Counted from the first letter of the stretch, positions 16,973 through 26,991 are shown. The stretch is 64,000 bases of DNA from Curtobacterium sp. MCPF17_052 (GCF_003234085.1 NZ_QKSD01000010.1:124001-188000), one strand, 5' to 3'. The notes: generated from the letters alone by a model not told the origin. Made by a program: numbers and translations.

Positions 16973-18002
16973 GGAGAGCCTCCTCGGTGCTGGTTCCCTC
17001 GGTGTTGGTTCCCTCGGTCGCCGTGCCCTGCGTCGGGTTGCTCCGCAGGAAGGCTTCGATCTCGTCGCTCGTGGGCATCGCCGTCGAGCACTCGAACCGG
17101 GTCGCGACGATCGCGCCGGCCGCGTTCGCGAACGACAGGATCCGTTCGAGCCCCCAGCCCTGCAGCAACCCGTGGGTGAGCGCGCCCCCGAAACCGTCGC
17201 CGGAGCCGAGTCCGTTGACGACGTCGACGTGGTGCGGACGAACCTCGACGAACTCGTCACGGGTCTTCGCCAGGACACCCTTCGGCCCCTGCTTGACGAT
17301 CGCGATCTCGACCCCGCGCTCCAGCAGGGCGTCGGCTGCGCGCACCGGGTCGGTCTCACCGACGGCGACCTCGCACTCCTCACGGTTGCCGACCGCGACG
17401 GTGGCGTGCTCGAGGGCGATGGCGACCTCCCGCGTGGCGGCGGCCGGGGTGGACCAGAACATCGACCGGTAGTCGAGGTCCAGGACGGTGTGCACCTTCG
17501 TGGTGTGCTCGGACGCGCTCCGTGCCGCGTACGCGACGTGGTGCGCGGTCCGGCTCGGTTCTTCGCTGAGTCCGGTGACGGTCGTCCAGAACACCCGCGC
17601 CCGCTCGATCTCGTGCAGCGGCAGGCTCTTCGCGGTGATCATCAGGTCCGGCGCCTTGGGCGCACGGTAGAAGTAGAGCGGGAAGTCGTCCGGCGGGAAC
17701 ACCTCGCAGAACGCGACCGGTGTGTTCAGGCCGTCGACCGTGGCGACGAAGTCGTTGGCGACACCGAACTCGGGCAACGTGCGGGCGATGTACCGGCCGA
17801 ACGGGTCGTTGCCGGTGCGGGTGATGACAGCGGTGTCCGCGCCGTGCCGGGCCGCCGCGATCGCGACGTTCGTGGCGCTGCCGCCCACCGACTTCGAGAA
17901 CGTCTCGACGTCTTCGAGGGGGCCGGTCTGCTGCGGGTAGATGTCGACGCTGACGCGTCCCATCGTGATCACGTCGTAGGCGTGCGGTGCTTCGATCGTC
18001 AT
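16965..18002 (-). CDS. iolC: 5-dehydro-2-deoxygluconokinase
   Basis: The 345-aa PfkB kinase has MGRVSVDIYPQQTGPLEDV, FSKSVGGSATNVAIAAARHG (signature 1) and VVNGLGSGDGFGGALTHG (signature 2, catalytic Asp). It phosphorylates 5-dehydro-2-deoxygluconate. The C-terminus has a short repeat (TEGTNTEGTSTEE) encoded by tandem GGTTCCCTCGGT copies, probably dispensable. It is the first gene of the operon, with its start at ATG 18002 about 39 nt after the predicted transcription start. Confidence 0.95.
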   Translation of the reverse strand: MTIEAPHAYDVITMGRVSVDIYPQQTGPLEDVETFSKSVGGSATNVAIAAARHGADTAVITRTGNDPFGRYIARTLPEFGVANDFVATVDGLNTPVAFCEVFPPDDFPLYFYRAPKAPDLMITAKSLPLHEIERARVFWTTVTGLSEEPSRTAHHVAYAARSASEHTTKVHTVLDLDYRSMFWSTPAAATREVAIALEHATVAVGNREECEVAVGETDPVRAADALLERGVEIAIVKQGPKGVLAKTRDEFVEVRPHHVDVVNGLGSGDGFGGALTHGLLQGWGLERILSFANAAGAIVATRFECSTAMPTSDEIEAFLRSNPTQGTATEGTNTEGTSTEEALRA

Positions 18003-18047
18003 GCGACAGCAGGACCTTCCGTGCGGCTTCATCGTCGGACGAGCACG

Positions 18048-18081
18048 ACTGTACACGACCCTTGGCCTAATGTCATGACAT
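18048..18081 (-). promoter_or_regulatory. iolC operon promoter with perfect operator palindrome
   Basis: On the minus strand ATGACA (18076-18071), 17 bp and TACAGT (18053-18048) form the promoter. ATGTC-AT-GACAT (18070-18081) is a perfect 12-bp palindrome covering the -35 box, matching the site at the GntR gene. On the plus strand TAATGT (18068-18073) may be a -10 for rmuC, so the site may touch both directions. Confidence 0.75.
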
Positions 18082-18152
18082 GGTCTCGCAACGCCCTCGC
18101 GACGGCGTCGGACGGGAGGCCCGGTGTCGGTGGGTCCTGCCAGGGTCGCGTC

Positions 18153-19412
18153 ATGCAGATCCTCGCCCTGGTCATCGGCCTCGTGCTCGGCGCCCTCGTC
18201 GGTGCACTCGTCGCGTGGACGCTCGCCAAGTCCCGTGCCGGCGTCGACGCAGCGGTCGCCCGCGCCACCGCCGAGGCGCTGCGGTCCCAGCTCGAGGAGT
18301 CGCGGAACGACGCTGACGACCGGCTCGATGCGCAGGACACGCAGTACCGACGGCAGGTCGACTCCCTCGAGCGCCGATCCGCCGAACTCGAGCACCTCGT
18401 GCAGCGGTTGCACGGTGCGGAGTCGGCTCGGGCGCAGGACGAGTCGAAGGTGCTCACGGCGCTGAGCCCGGTCGCCGACACCCTGCAGGTGATGCGCGAG
18501 AAGATCGCGGAACTCGAACGCTCCCGCAGCGAGCAGTACGGCGCGATCTCGGCCCAGCTCCGGTCCGCGGCCGAGTCCGAGGAACGGCTCCGAGCGACCG
18601 CCGAGACCCTCGCCGGTGCCCTGTCGTCGAACAGCACCCGCGGGGTGTGGGGCGAGACGCAGCTGCGCAACGTGGTCGAGGCGGCCGGTCTGCTCGAACG
18701 CGTCGACTTCGACGTGCAGTCCGCCGTGACCACCTCCGCCGGCGCTGCTCGACCGGACATGATCGTGCACCTGCCCGGCGGCAAGTCGATCGCCGTCGAC
18801 GCCAAGGTGCCCTTCGCCGCGTACCTGCAGGCGTCCGAGATCCCGGCCAGTGCCACCGGCGCCGAGGCTGCGCGTCGCGACCAGCTGATGGCGCAGCACG
18901 TCAAGGCGCTCCGGGGCCACGTCGACGCCCTCGCCGCGCGGGAGTACTGGTCCGGTTACGATGCCTCACCCGAGCTGACCGTGGCGTTCATCCCGTCCGA
19001 GTCACTCATCGCCAGTGCACTCGCCGCCGACCCCGGACTGCTCGACCACGCCTTCCGGAAGCGCGTGGCGCTGGCCTCTCCAGTGACGCTGTGGTCGGTG
19101 CTGAAGACCGTGGCGTTCTCGTGGCAGCAGGACGTCGTCACGCAGGAAGCCCGAGAGCTCTTCACGATCTCTCGCGAACTGCACGGGCGACTGGCGACGA
19201 TGGCCACCCACGTCGACAAGCTCGGCCGGTCCATCCGGGGCAGCGTCGTCGACTACAACCGCTTCGTGGGCTCGCTCGAGCGGCAGGTGCTGCCGAGCGC
19301 TCGACGGCTGTCACTGCTCGACGAGTCCAAGGTGATCGCGGACCCGACGAGCATCGAGGACGAGCCGCGGTTGCTGACGGCACCGGAGCTCGTCAGCGCG
19401 ACGGAGGACTGA
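18153..19412 (+). CDS. rmuC: DNA recombination protein RmuC homologue
   Basis: The 419-aa protein has an N-terminal membrane anchor (ILALVIGLVLGALVGALVAW), a long coiled coil (about residues 28-150, SLERRSAELEHLVQRLH) and the RmuC domain. The domain includes TRGVWGETQLRNVVEAAGL, IAVDAKVPFAAYLQA and YNRFVGSLERQVLPSARR. RmuC limits inversion-type recombination and has a restriction-nuclease-like core. The ATG at 18153 has CAGGG 8 nt upstream. It diverges from iolC and shares the 150-bp gap, but function gives no reason for co-regulation. Confidence 0.93.
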   Translation: MQILALVIGLVLGALVGALVAWTLAKSRAGVDAAVARATAEALRSQLEESRNDADDRLDAQDTQYRRQVDSLERRSAELEHLVQRLHGAESARAQDESKVLTALSPVADTLQVMREKIAELERSRSEQYGAISAQLRSAAESEERLRATAETLAGALSSNSTRGVWGETQLRNVVEAAGLLERVDFDVQSAVTTSAGAARPDMIVHLPGGKSIAVDAKVPFAAYLQASEIPASATGAEAARRDQLMAQHVKALRGHVDALAAREYWSGYDASPELTVAFIPSESLIASALAADPGLLDHAFRKRVALASPVTLWSVLKTVAFSWQQDVVTQEARELFTISRELHGRLATMATHVDKLGRSIRGSVVDYNRFVGSLERQVLPSARRLSLLDESKVIADPTSIEDEPRLLTAPELVSATED

Positions 19413-19440
19413 GCGCGGCGGCGCGACGCCCGCGGCGGGC

Positions 19441-19514
19441 GCCGTTGCCCGGTGCCGTTGCCCGGTGCCCGGCGCCGGCCGTTGCCCGGTGCCGTTGCCC
19501 GGTGCCCGGCGCCG
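19441..19514. repeat. 37-bp unit in two exact tandem copies
   Basis: The units at 19441-19477 and 19478-19514 are identical, and each holds two copies of GCCGTTGCCCGGT plus GCCCGGCGCCG. They lie downstream of rmuC, directly before the 60-nt palindrome. Confidence 0.8.
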
Positions 19515-19528
19515 GCCGGCCGGCCCCA

Positions 19529-19588
19529 GCACAACAGGAACCCGCTCGAACCACGGGATGCCGTGGCGCGAGCGGGTTCCTGTTGTGC
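19529..19588. repeat. GCACAAC palindrome, copy 1 (likely bidirectional terminator)
   Basis: A 20-bp stem beginning GCACAACAGGAACCCGCTCG pairs exactly with its complement at 19569-19588, with an inner CCACGG/CCGTGG stem. It lies between the convergent rmuC and glpX. A related 28-bp stem is at 30191-30250. Confidence 0.75.
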
Positions 19589-19657
19589 GCAGCTGATCGG
19601 CACCGCGGGCCGCACCGGCAGCCGGGGCCGGGGCCGGGGCGCCGTCGACTCAGCGGA

Positions 19658-20647
19658 TCAGAACCACTTCTCGGCGCGGTGATCGGCCTGGATGCGGCGG
19701 ATGGTGTTCGAGCGGGACCGCAGCACGAGCGAGTCGGTGTGGATGACGCCGCGCGAGCGACGGACGCCGTCGACGAGGACGCCGTCGGTGACACCGGTGG
19801 CGACGAAGAACGTGTTGTCGCCCGTCACCAGGTCGTCCTGGTCGAGGACCTTGTCCAGGTCGTGGCCGGCGTCGATCGCCTTCTGGCGCTCCTCGTCGTC
19901 CTTCGGCTGGAGCTTGCCGAGCAGGACCCCGCCGAGCGCCTTGATCGCGCAGGCCGTGATGATGCCCTCCGGCGTGCCGCCGACGCCGACGCACATGTCG
20001 ATCGCCGAGCCGGGGAGCGCCGCCGCGATGCCGCCGGCGACGTCACCGTCGAGGAGCAGTCGCGTTCCGGCGCCCGTGGCACGGATGGCGCGGATGAGTT
20101 CGTCGTGGCGCGGACGGTCGAGCACGGCCACGACCATGTCCTCGAGGTCCTTGCCCTTGGCCTTCGCGAGTGCCCGGATGTTGTCGCCGATCGGCTTGTC
20201 GAGGTCCAGGACCCCGCGGCCCTCGGGACCTGCGGCGATCTTGTCCATGTAGAACACGGCCGACGGGTCGTACATCGAACCGCGGTCGGAGACGGCCATC
20301 ACGGAGATGGCGTTCTGGCGGCCGGCGGCGGTGAGCGAGGTGCCGTCGATCGGGTCGACGGCGATGTCGCACGCGGGACCGTGGCCGTTGCCGACGTGCT
20401 CGCCGTTGTAGAGCATCGGGGCGTTGTCCTTCTCGCCCTCTCCGATGACGACCACGCCGTCGAAGTTCACGGTGCCGAGGAACTTCCGCATCGCGTCCAC
20501 CGCGGCGCCGTCGGCGAGGTTCTTCTCACCCCGACCGACCCACGGCTGCGCACGGATCGCGGCGGCCTCCGTCGCACGCACGAGCTCGAGCGCGAGGTTG
20601 CGGTCGGGCTGGAGGAACAGGGAGCCGGTCTCAGTCGTGGGAGTCAC
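19658..20647 (-). CDS. glpX: Class II fructose-1,6-bisphosphatase
   Basis: The 329-aa protein shows the Li-sensitive phosphatase motifs [13 protein letters not shown] and [14 protein letters not shown] (metal-binding Asp residues), then [15 protein letters not shown] and [20 protein letters not shown]. It hydrolyses fructose-1,6-bisphosphate in gluconeogenesis. The GTG at 20647 was chosen because TACGCT lies 6 nt before it (leaderless pattern); the upstream open frame is not supported. It diverges from fba, so the two opposing enzymes share a 154-bp control region. Confidence 0.95.
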   Translation of the reverse strand: MTPTTETGSLFLQPDRNLALELVRATEAAAIRAQPWVGRGEKNLADGAAVDAMRKFLGTVNFDGVVVIGEGEKDNAPMLYNGEHVGNGHGPACDIAVDPIDGTSLTAAGRQNAISVMAVSDRGSMYDPSAVFYMDKIAAGPEGRGVLDLDKPIGDNIRALAKAKGKDLEDMVVAVLDRPRHDELIRAIRATGAGTRLLLDGDVAGGIAAALPGSAIDMCVGVGGTPEGIITACAIKALGGVLLGKLQPKDDEERQKAIDAGHDLDKVLDQDDLVTGDNTFFVATGVTDGVLVDGVRRSRGVIHTDSLVLRSRSNTIRRIQADHRAEKWF

Positions 20648-20801
20648 ACCCCCAGCGTACCGAGCGCCGACCGTCCGGCCTCCCCGGCGGACGGATGTGC
20701 AGAGCGCGATCCGTCCACAGGCACCCGTCACACCCACCACGCACCAACCGGCCCTGACTAGCATCGACCGGGACATCACCGAAGAAGTCGAAGGAGATCC
20801 A

Positions 20802-21830
20802 GTGCCCATCGCAACGCCGGAACAGTACGCCGAGATGATCGACCGCGCGAAGGCCGGGAAGTTCGCCTACCCCGCGGTCAACGTGTCGTCCTCGCAGACC
20901 ATCAACGCGGTCCTCCAGGGACTGACCGAGGCGGGCTCCGACGGCATCATCCAGGTGACCACCGGCGGGGCGGACTACTTCGCCGGCCAGACCGTCAAGA
21001 ACCGTGCCGCCGGCGCGCTCGCGATGGCGGCCTTCGCGCACGAGGTGGCGAAGAACTACCCGATCACCGTCGCGCTGCACACCGACCACTGCCCGAAGGA
21101 CGCCCTCGACGGCTTCGTCCTGCCGCTCATCGCCGCGAGCGAGGAAGAGGTCCGCCAGGGTCGCAACCCCATCTTCCAGTCGCACATGTGGGACGGTTCG
21201 GCCGTGCCGCTCGACGAGAACATCGACATCGCCAAGACGATGATCGAGAAGACGCGCAACATCAACGCGATCCTCGAGGTCGAGATCGGCGTCGTCGGCG
21301 GCGAAGAGGACGGCGTGCAGCACGAGGGCACGAACGACGCCCTGTACACGACCGCGAACGACGTCGAGCGTGTCGTCGAGGCGCTCGGCATGGGTGACCA
21401 GGGCCGCTGGATCGCCGCGCTGACGTTCGGCAACGTGCACGGCGTCTACAAGCCGGGCAACGTCAAGCTCCGTCCCGAGCTCCTCGGCGAGATCCAGGAC
21501 GCCATCGCAGAGAAGCACGGCACCGGCCAGAACCCGCTCGACCTCGTCTTCCACGGCGGGTCCGGGTCGACCGACGACGAGATCCACGAGGCCGTCCGCA
21601 ACGGCGTCATCAAGATGAACATCGACACGGACACGCAGTACGCGTTCACACGATCGATCGCCGGCTCGATGTTCACGAACTACGAAGGCGTCCTCAAGCT
21701 CGACGGCGAGGTCGGCAACAAGAAGCAGTACGACCCGCGCGCCTGGGGCAAGGTCGCCGAGTCCGCGATGGCCGCTCGTGTCGTCGAGGCGACGAAGGTC
21801 CTCGGTTCGGCGGGACAGTCCCAGAGCTGA
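20802..21830 (+). CDS. fbaA: Class II fructose-bisphosphate aldolase
   Basis: The 342-aa enzyme has the zinc site [15 protein letters not shown], the loop [37 protein letters not shown] and [12 protein letters not shown]. It cleaves fructose-1,6-bisphosphate in glycolysis. The start is GTG 20802 with AAGGAG 5 nt upstream; TAGCAT at 20759-20764 is a probable -10 box. Full family length and FbaA-type motifs distinguish it from an IolJ aldolase. Confidence 0.97.
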   Translation: MPIATPEQYAEMIDRAKAGKFAYPAVNVSSSQTINAVLQGLTEAGSDGIIQVTTGGADYFAGQTVKNRAAGALAMAAFAHEVAKNYPITVALHTDHCPKDALDGFVLPLIAASEEEVRQGRNPIFQSHMWDGSAVPLDENIDIAKTMIEKTRNINAILEVEIGVVGGEEDGVQHEGTNDALYTTANDVERVVEALGMGDQGRWIAALTFGNVHGVYKPGNVKLRPELLGEIQDAIAEKHGTGQNPLDLVFHGGSGSTDDEIHEAVRNGVIKMNIDTDTQYAFTRSIAGSMFTNYEGVLKLDGEVGNKKQYDPRAWGKVAESAMAARVVEATKVLGSAGQSQS

Positions 21831-21939
21831 CGTCGGACCGGCCAGGAGGCCCGGGGGCGCGTCCGGCGGACGGCGCCCCCGTCTGCGTCCGCGAACGCCC
21901 ACTGCATGCCGGCTCACGACGACGTGCCACGATGGTCGG

Positions 21940-23199
21940 ATGACCGTCGACGCCATCGCCAGCGAGTTCGCCCACTTCGTCACGGAGTCCCCCACCGCGT
22001 TCCATGCGGCCTCGGTCGCCCGTGACCGTCTGGTCGCCGCCGGTTTCACCGACCTCGACGAGACCCAGGCGTGGCCGACGGAACCAGGTGCCTACGTGGT
22101 GGTCCGCGACGGTGCCGTGATCGCCTGGCGCCTCCCGGACGGCGCGACCGCGACGACGCCCTTCCGCATCCTGGGCGCACACACCGACTCCCCCGGCTTC
22201 CGGATCAAGCCGAACCCGACGGTCCGCGTCGGCGGCTGGGAGCAGCTGAACGTCGAGGTCTACGGCGGCCCGGTCCTGTCGACGTGGTTCGACCGTGACC
22301 TCCGCATCGCCGGACGGGTCGTCCACCGCGACGGCACGACCGCGCTCTTCGACACCGTCGACGGGGTCGCCCGCATCCCGAACCTCGCGATCCACCTCGA
22401 CCGCGGCGCCAACGACGGTCCGGCACTCGACAAGCAGCGGCACACGCTGCCGATCGTCGGCACCGACGCCAGCACGGGTGGCACCGACGTCATGGAGTGG
22501 CTACGCTCCCGACTCGGCGAGACCGCCGTCTCGTGGGACCTCTTCTTCGCGGACACGCAGGCCCCGTCGCGGATCGGCATCGACCGGGCGTTCCTGGCCT
22601 CGGGCCGGATGGACAACCTGACGAGCGTGCACGCCGGACTGCGCGGGCTGCTCGAGGCACCGGGTGACGGTGACCACATCCCGGTGTTCGCGGCGTTCGA
22701 CCACGAGGAGATCGGGTCGTCCTCGCCGTCGGGTGCGGGTGGACCGTTCCTCGAGGACGTGCTGGCCCGCGTGCAGGAGGGCCTCGGCGCCACCCGGTCC
22801 GAGTCCGCCCGTGCCTTCCGTGCCTCGTGGCTGCTCTCGAGCGATGCCGGACACCTGGTGCACCCCAACCACTCCGAGAAGCACGACCCCACCAACCGCC
22901 CGCGGCCGGGTGGTGGTCCGCTCCTGAAGATCAGCGCGAACCAGCGCTACATGACCGAGGCGAAGGGCACCGCGGTGTTCGCCGCCGCGTGTGGGACGGC
23001 CGGTGTCGACCACCAGCCGTTCGTCAACGTGAACACGATCCCGGGCGGATCGACGATCGGTCCGATCGCGGCGACCCGGCTGGGGATCCCCACGATCGAC
23101 ATCGGCGTCGGCCTGCTGTCGATGCACTCGGTCCGCGAACTGGTGCACGTCGACGACCTCGCCGACCTGCACGCTGCGGTCGCGGCGTTCCTGGCCTGA
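21940..23199 (+). CDS. M18 family aminopeptidase
   Basis: The 419-aa metallopeptidase contains the zinc ligands in GAHTDSPGFRIKP, SGRMDNLTSVHAGL, FDHEEIGSSSPSGAGGPF and SMHSVRELVHVDD. The last is the C-terminal His of the dinuclear site. It removes acidic or neutral N-terminal residues from peptides in the cytoplasm. The length fits the bacterial ApeB/M18 group. It lies downstream of fba, separated by 109 bp. Confidence 0.95.
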   Translation: MTVDAIASEFAHFVTESPTAFHAASVARDRLVAAGFTDLDETQAWPTEPGAYVVVRDGAVIAWRLPDGATATTPFRILGAHTDSPGFRIKPNPTVRVGGWEQLNVEVYGGPVLSTWFDRDLRIAGRVVHRDGTTALFDTVDGVARIPNLAIHLDRGANDGPALDKQRHTLPIVGTDASTGGTDVMEWLRSRLGETAVSWDLFFADTQAPSRIGIDRAFLASGRMDNLTSVHAGLRGLLEAPGDGDHIPVFAAFDHEEIGSSSPSGAGGPFLEDVLARVQEGLGATRSESARAFRASWLLSSDAGHLVHPNHSEKHDPTNRPRPGGGPLLKISANQRYMTEAKGTAVFAAACGTAGVDHQPFVNVNTIPGGSTIGPIAATRLGIPTIDIGVGLLSMHSVRELVHVDDLADLHAAVAAFLA

Positions 23200-23216
23200 C
23201 CTGGGCGGACCCGGAT

Positions 23217-23272
23217 CACGAGGCCCGTGTCACGAGGCCCGTGTCACGAGGCCCGGGTCACGAGGCCCGGGT
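23217..23272. repeat. Four tandem 14-bp repeats
   Basis: CACGAGGCCCGTGT twice, then CACGAGGCCCGGGT twice, without spacers, lie between the convergent aminopeptidase and DUF6264-like genes. Each unit contains CACGAGGCCCGTG, a near-palindrome. Confidence 0.85.
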
Positions 23273-23299
23273 CCGGAAGCCCGGTCCGGAGACCCTGGT

Positions 23300-24151
23300 T
23301 CAGCCGCCCGAGGCCTGACGCATCATCGCTGCGACGAAGCCGTCGTCCTGGAACACCACGATGACGAAGACGATCGAGCTGAACACCGTCGCGACGGCAC
23401 CGCCGAGCAGCGGCACCCAGAAGGTGCGCCTGCCGGCCCGGAGCCGGACGACGGACCACCAGAGCACGAGGGCGAAGATCACGAGCATGCCGACGGCGCT
23501 GATCATCGCGGCGCCGTTGAGCGTGCCCGGGTCCTGCAGTTCCGTGTACCTCGTCTCGAGGGTCTGGCGGACGGTGGAGGCGACCGAGCCGATCGACAGC
23601 GACTGCACGACGCTGACCAGTCCCATCGCCAGGAGGACGAACGTCAGGAGCACGTCGACCGGCGATGCACCGAGCCGGCGGACGGACGCGCCCTCCCGCG
23701 GGGTCGTTCCCCGACCGCGGTCCCCCTGCGGCGAGCGGGCCGAGCCGTCCGGAGCCGCCGTGCCGTTCGAACGCGCTGTGCCGTTCGAGCGCGCTGTGCC
23801 GTTCGAGCGCTCGGCGGATGCGACGGCCGACGCGGCGGCGTGATCGCGGTCCCGCTGCTCCTGCCGTTCCTGCTCGACGAGGACGGGGTTGACCCAACCC
23901 TCGGGTGCGTACTCCCCGTACTGCGGAGCCGGACGACCGGCCGCACTGGAGACACCGGCCGTGCCGGCCGTACCGGCCGCCCCGGCCGCCCCGGCTGTAC
24001 CGGCCGCACCGGCCGTACCGGAACCGGCGCCACCACCCGCGGGGTCGACGGACGCGTCGGGGACGACCCGGGCCTCCCGGCCGTCCACCGCCGTCGTCGC
24101 CCGCGGCGGGACCCCGGCCCAGCCGTCCGTCTGCGGGTCGGGCCCGGTCAT
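23300..24151 (-). CDS. DUF6264-like membrane protein
   Basis: The 283-aa protein has a disordered N-terminal half (about 1-165) rich in Gly, Ala, Thr and Pro, with repeats such as GTAGAAG and RSNGTA. Three membrane helices follow: [36 protein letters not shown] and [19 protein letters not shown]. This pattern fits the Microbacteriaceae DUF6264 family; the assignment is from memory of layout, not a search. The start overlaps the ispH stop by 4 bp (ATGA), so it is coupled to ispH. Function unknown. Confidence 0.75.
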   Translation of the reverse strand: MTGPDPQTDGWAGVPPRATTAVDGREARVVPDASVDPAGGGAGSGTAGAAGTAGAAGAAGTAGTAGVSSAAGRPAPQYGEYAPEGWVNPVLVEQERQEQRDRDHAAASAVASAERSNGTARSNGTARSNGTAAPDGSARSPQGDRGRGTTPREGASVRRLGASPVDVLLTFVLLAMGLVSVVQSLSIGSVASTVRQTLETRYTELQDPGTLNGAAMISAVGMLVIFALVLWWSVVRLRAGRRTFWVPLLGGAVATVFSSIVFVIVVFQDDGFVAAMMRQASGG

Positions 24152-25212
24152 CGGGTGCGCCCGCCGAGCGGACGCGTCGGCTTGCCGTCCGCGTCGGTGC
24201 GGAGTTCGCGGGGCAGCGAGAACATCAGGTCCTCGTGCGCGGTGACGACTTCCTCGACCGCACCGTAGCCGGCGTCGGCGAGCTGCTCGAGGACCTCTGC
24301 GACCAGGACCTCCGGCACGGAAGCGCCGCTCGTGACCCCGACGGTCTGCACGCCGTCGAGCCACTCCTGGCGGATCTCCTCGGCGTAGTCCACGCGGTGT
24401 GCGTCCTTCGCGCCGTACTCGAGGGCGACGTCGACCAGACGGACGCTGTTCGACGAGTTCGCGGAGCCGACGACGATGACCAGGTCCGCTGCCGGCGCGA
24501 CCTTCTTGACCGCGACCTGGCGGTTCTGGGTGGCGTAGCAGATGTCGTCGGAGGGCGGGTTCTCGATCGACGGGTACTTCTCACGCAGGAGCCGCACCGT
24601 CTCCATGGTCTCGTCGACGCTCAGGGTGGTCTGCGACAGCCACACGAGGTTGTCCGGGTCGGGGACGTCGAGCGCAGCGACGTCGGCCGGACCGTTCACC
24701 AGGATCGTCCGGTCGGGTGCGTGGCCCATGGTGCCCTCGACCTCTTCGTGGCCGGCGTGCCCGATGAGGATGATGGTGCGCTCGGCCTTGGCGAACCGGG
24801 TGGCTTCGCGGTGCACCTTGGTGACGAGCGGGCAGGTCGCGTCGATGGCGTGCAGGTCGCGGTCCGCGGCACCGGCCACGACGGCCGGGGAGACACCGTG
24901 CGCGCTGAAGACGACGTGCGACCCACGGGGCACCTCTGCGACGTCGTCGACGAAGACGGCTCCGCGCTGCTCCAGCGTGGACACCACGTGGACGTTGTGG
25001 ACGATCTGCTTGCGGACGTAGACCGGCTCACCGTACTGCTCGAGCGCCTTCTCGACGGCGACCACGGCCCGGTCGACGCCGGCGCAGTACCCACGAGGTG
25101 CGGCGAGCAGGACCCGCTTGGGCCCGCTCACCGGGACGTCGCGCAGTCGACCGCGCGCTGCGGGGACCCGCGGCGGGGCGAGCGGGACCGAGTGGCCGTT
25201 GGTGATCGTCAC
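24148..25212 (-). CDS. ispH: 4-hydroxy-3-methylbut-2-enyl diphosphate reductase
   Basis: The 354-aa iron-sulfur enzyme of the MEP isoprenoid pathway has its three cluster cysteines in [23 protein letters not shown] and [24 protein letters not shown] and [11 protein letters not shown] also match the family. The GTG at 25212 was chosen: TATCAT lies 7 nt before it, so a leaderless mRNA would start there. A shorter GTG start just before [15 protein letters not shown] has no ribosome site. It diverges from xseA. Confidence 0.95.
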   Translation of the reverse strand: MTITNGHSVPLAPPRVPAARGRLRDVPVSGPKRVLLAAPRGYCAGVDRAVVAVEKALEQYGEPVYVRKQIVHNVHVVSTLEQRGAVFVDDVAEVPRGSHVVFSAHGVSPAVVAGAADRDLHAIDATCPLVTKVHREATRFAKAERTIILIGHAGHEEVEGTMGHAPDRTILVNGPADVAALDVPDPDNLVWLSQTTLSVDETMETVRLLREKYPSIENPPSDDICYATQNRQVAVKKVAPAADLVIVVGSANSSNSVRLVDVALEYGAKDAHRVDYAEEIRQEWLDGVQTVGVTSGASVPEVLVAEVLEQLADAGYGAVEEVVTAHEDLMFSLPRELRTDADGKPTRPLGGRTR

Positions 25213-25336
25213 GTCCCCGATGATAGGTGAGCAGGACCCGCGCAGCCTGGGCACCGACGAGCCTGTGGAGGAGCGTCGCCGCCCGGGATGTCCCCGGTGT
25301 CCGGCAGCATGGACCGCACGACGAGAGAGGGGCGCC

Positions 25337-26578
25337 ATGGCGATCGAACAGGGGCCGCCCACGGCAGAGGACCCGTGGCCCGTCGCGCTGCTCGGCGCGA
25401 AGCTCCGGGACTGGATCGACCGACTCGGGGTGGCCTGGGTCGAGGGTGAGATCACCCAGTGGAACGTCGCCGGCGGCAACGTCTACGGCAAGCTCAAGGA
25501 CGTCGAGGTCGACGCCACCGTCTCGTTCTCCATCTGGTCGAGCGTGCGCTCCCGGGTGCCGTCGGACCTCAAGCAGGGCGCCCGTGTCGTCGCCGCGGTG
25601 AAGCCGAACTACTGGGTCAAGGGCGGCTCGTTGACCATGCAGGTCGTCGAGATGAAGCACGTCGGGCTCGGGGACCTGCTCGAACGCCTCGAGCGGCTGC
25701 GTCGGGCCCTGGCGGAAGAAGGACTCTTCGACCCCGCGCGCAAGAAGCGTCTGCCGTTCCTGCCGCACCGCATCGGGCTGATCACCGGCAAGGACTCCGA
25801 CGCTGAGAAGGACGTCAAGCGGAACGCGCAGCTCCGGTGGCCCCAGGTCGAGTTCCGGACCGTGCACACCGCGGTGCAGGGCGACCGAGCCGTCGCCGAG
25901 GTCACGGCAGCCATTCAGGAACTCGACGCCGACCCCACGGTCGACGTCATCATCGTCGCCCGCGGCGGCGGCGACTTCCAGAACCTGCTCGGTTTCAGCG
26001 ACGAGGGCCTGGTCCGGGCCGCCGCGGCCGCGACGACGCCGATCGTCTCCGCGATCGGGCACGAGGCCGACCGACCGATCCTCGACGAGGTCGCGGACCT
26101 CCGCGCCTCCACCCCGACCGACGCGGCGAAGCGCGTGGTCCCGGACGTGGCCGAGGAACTGGCCAACGTCCGGCAGGCCCGCGCCCGGCTCGGGCTGCGG
26201 CTCTCGCACACGCTCTCGGTGGAGGCCGACCGGATCGCGGCCCTCCGCTCGCGTCCGGCACTGGCGTCCACCGCCTGGCTCGTGGACACCCGCGCCGAAG
26301 AGGTCGCTCGTGACCTCTCGCGCGCCCGGGAACTCCTCGACCGGCGCATCGAGCGCTCCCACTCCGAGGTCGGCCACCTGACCGGTCGGCTCCGTGCCCT
26401 GTCCCCGCGGGACACCCTCCGCCGCGGGTACGCGATCGTGCAGACGGACACCGGGGTGGTGGTGCGCGGCGCGGACGACCTCGACGGGGCGACACCGGTG
26501 CACGTCACGCTCGGCACGGGGACCGCGGTCGGAACGCTCGAGGCGGACGGGCCCGGTCCCGACGGCTCGGGTTCCTGA
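25337..26578 (+). CDS. xseA: Exodeoxyribonuclease VII large subunit
   Basis: The 413-aa protein has an N-terminal OB fold (residues about 15-115: [21 protein letters not shown]) and the catalytic XseA region with [35 protein letters not shown] and [12 protein letters not shown] helical C-terminus with [11 protein letters not shown] follows. With XseB it degrades single-stranded DNA from both ends. The ATG at 25337 follows GAGAGAGGGG. It heads the xseA-xseB-DUF4245 cluster, although xseB also has its own promoter. Confidence 0.96.
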   Translation: MAIEQGPPTAEDPWPVALLGAKLRDWIDRLGVAWVEGEITQWNVAGGNVYGKLKDVEVDATVSFSIWSSVRSRVPSDLKQGARVVAAVKPNYWVKGGSLTMQVVEMKHVGLGDLLERLERLRRALAEEGLFDPARKKRLPFLPHRIGLITGKDSDAEKDVKRNAQLRWPQVEFRTVHTAVQGDRAVAEVTAAIQELDADPTVDVIIVARGGGDFQNLLGFSDEGLVRAAAAATTPIVSAIGHEADRPILDEVADLRASTPTDAAKRVVPDVAEELANVRQARARLGLRLSHTLSVEADRIAALRSRPALASTAWLVDTRAEEVARDLSRARELLDRRIERSHSEVGHLTGRLRALSPRDTLRRGYAIVQTDTGVVVRGADDLDGATPVHVTLGTGTAVGTLEADGPGPDGSGS

Positions 26579-26633
26579 GCCGGGAGGCCCGTCCCCACTC
26601 CGCCAGGACGCACGCCACCGCCCCTCCACCGCT

Positions 26634-26681
26634 GCCGTCCTCCACAGGCGCCGTCCTCCACAGGCGCGGTCCTCCACAGGG
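26634..26681. repeat. Three tandem 16-bp repeats before xseB
   Basis: GCCGTCCTCCACAGGC appears at 26634 and 26650, with a variant at 26666. They lie between xseA and the xseB promoter. The core CCTCCACAGG also appears in inverse orientation near 25262, upstream of xseA. Confidence 0.75.
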
Positions 26682-26727
26682 TCGGACGGCAGCCGCCACG
26701 TCGGTGGCGGCTCGGTAGGATCGGCAT

Positions 26728-26991
26728 GTGTCTTCCGAGCAGCAGTCCGAGCAGTCCGACGTCCGCTCGCTGAGCTACGAAGCGGCGCGTGACGAACTCG
26801 TCCGTGTCGTCTCCGAGCTCGAGCAGGGGTCGGCGACCCTCGAGCGGTCCCTGGGCCTGTGGGAGCGCGGCGAAGCCCTCGCCGCGCGGTGTGAAGAGTG
26901 GCTCGTCGGCGCCCGCGCCCGACTCGACGCGGCGCGCTCCGCGACCGAGAACGGCAGCGCGGACCAGTCCGCAGCGGGAGACGCCCGATGA
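26728..26991 (+). CDS. xseB: Exodeoxyribonuclease VII small subunit
   Basis: The 87-aa helical protein contains LSYEAARDELVRVVSELEQG and LERSLGLWERGEALAARCEEWL, the two antiparallel helices of XseB. The start is GTG 26728; TAGGAT at 26716-26721 stands 6 nt before it, so this gene can make a leaderless mRNA in addition to read-through from xseA. The C-terminal polar tail is typical of actinobacteria. Confidence 0.95.
   Translation: MSSEQQSEQSDVRSLSYEAARDELVRVVSELEQGSATLERSLGLWERGEALAARCEEWLVGARARLDAARSATENGSADQSAAGDAR

Noticed and set aside
18080..18316. A possible leaderless start (ATG 18080) six bases after TAATGT, opening a 78-codon frame
   Set aside because: The frame is out of phase with rmuC, overlaps it, and encodes an Arg-rich sequence without a domain; the box more likely serves rmuC with a short leader.
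20802..21830. IolJ aldolase outside the operon
   Set aside because: The class II aldolase has full FbaA motifs and length, is divergent from glpX and lacks the regulator palindrome; it is the glycolytic enzyme.
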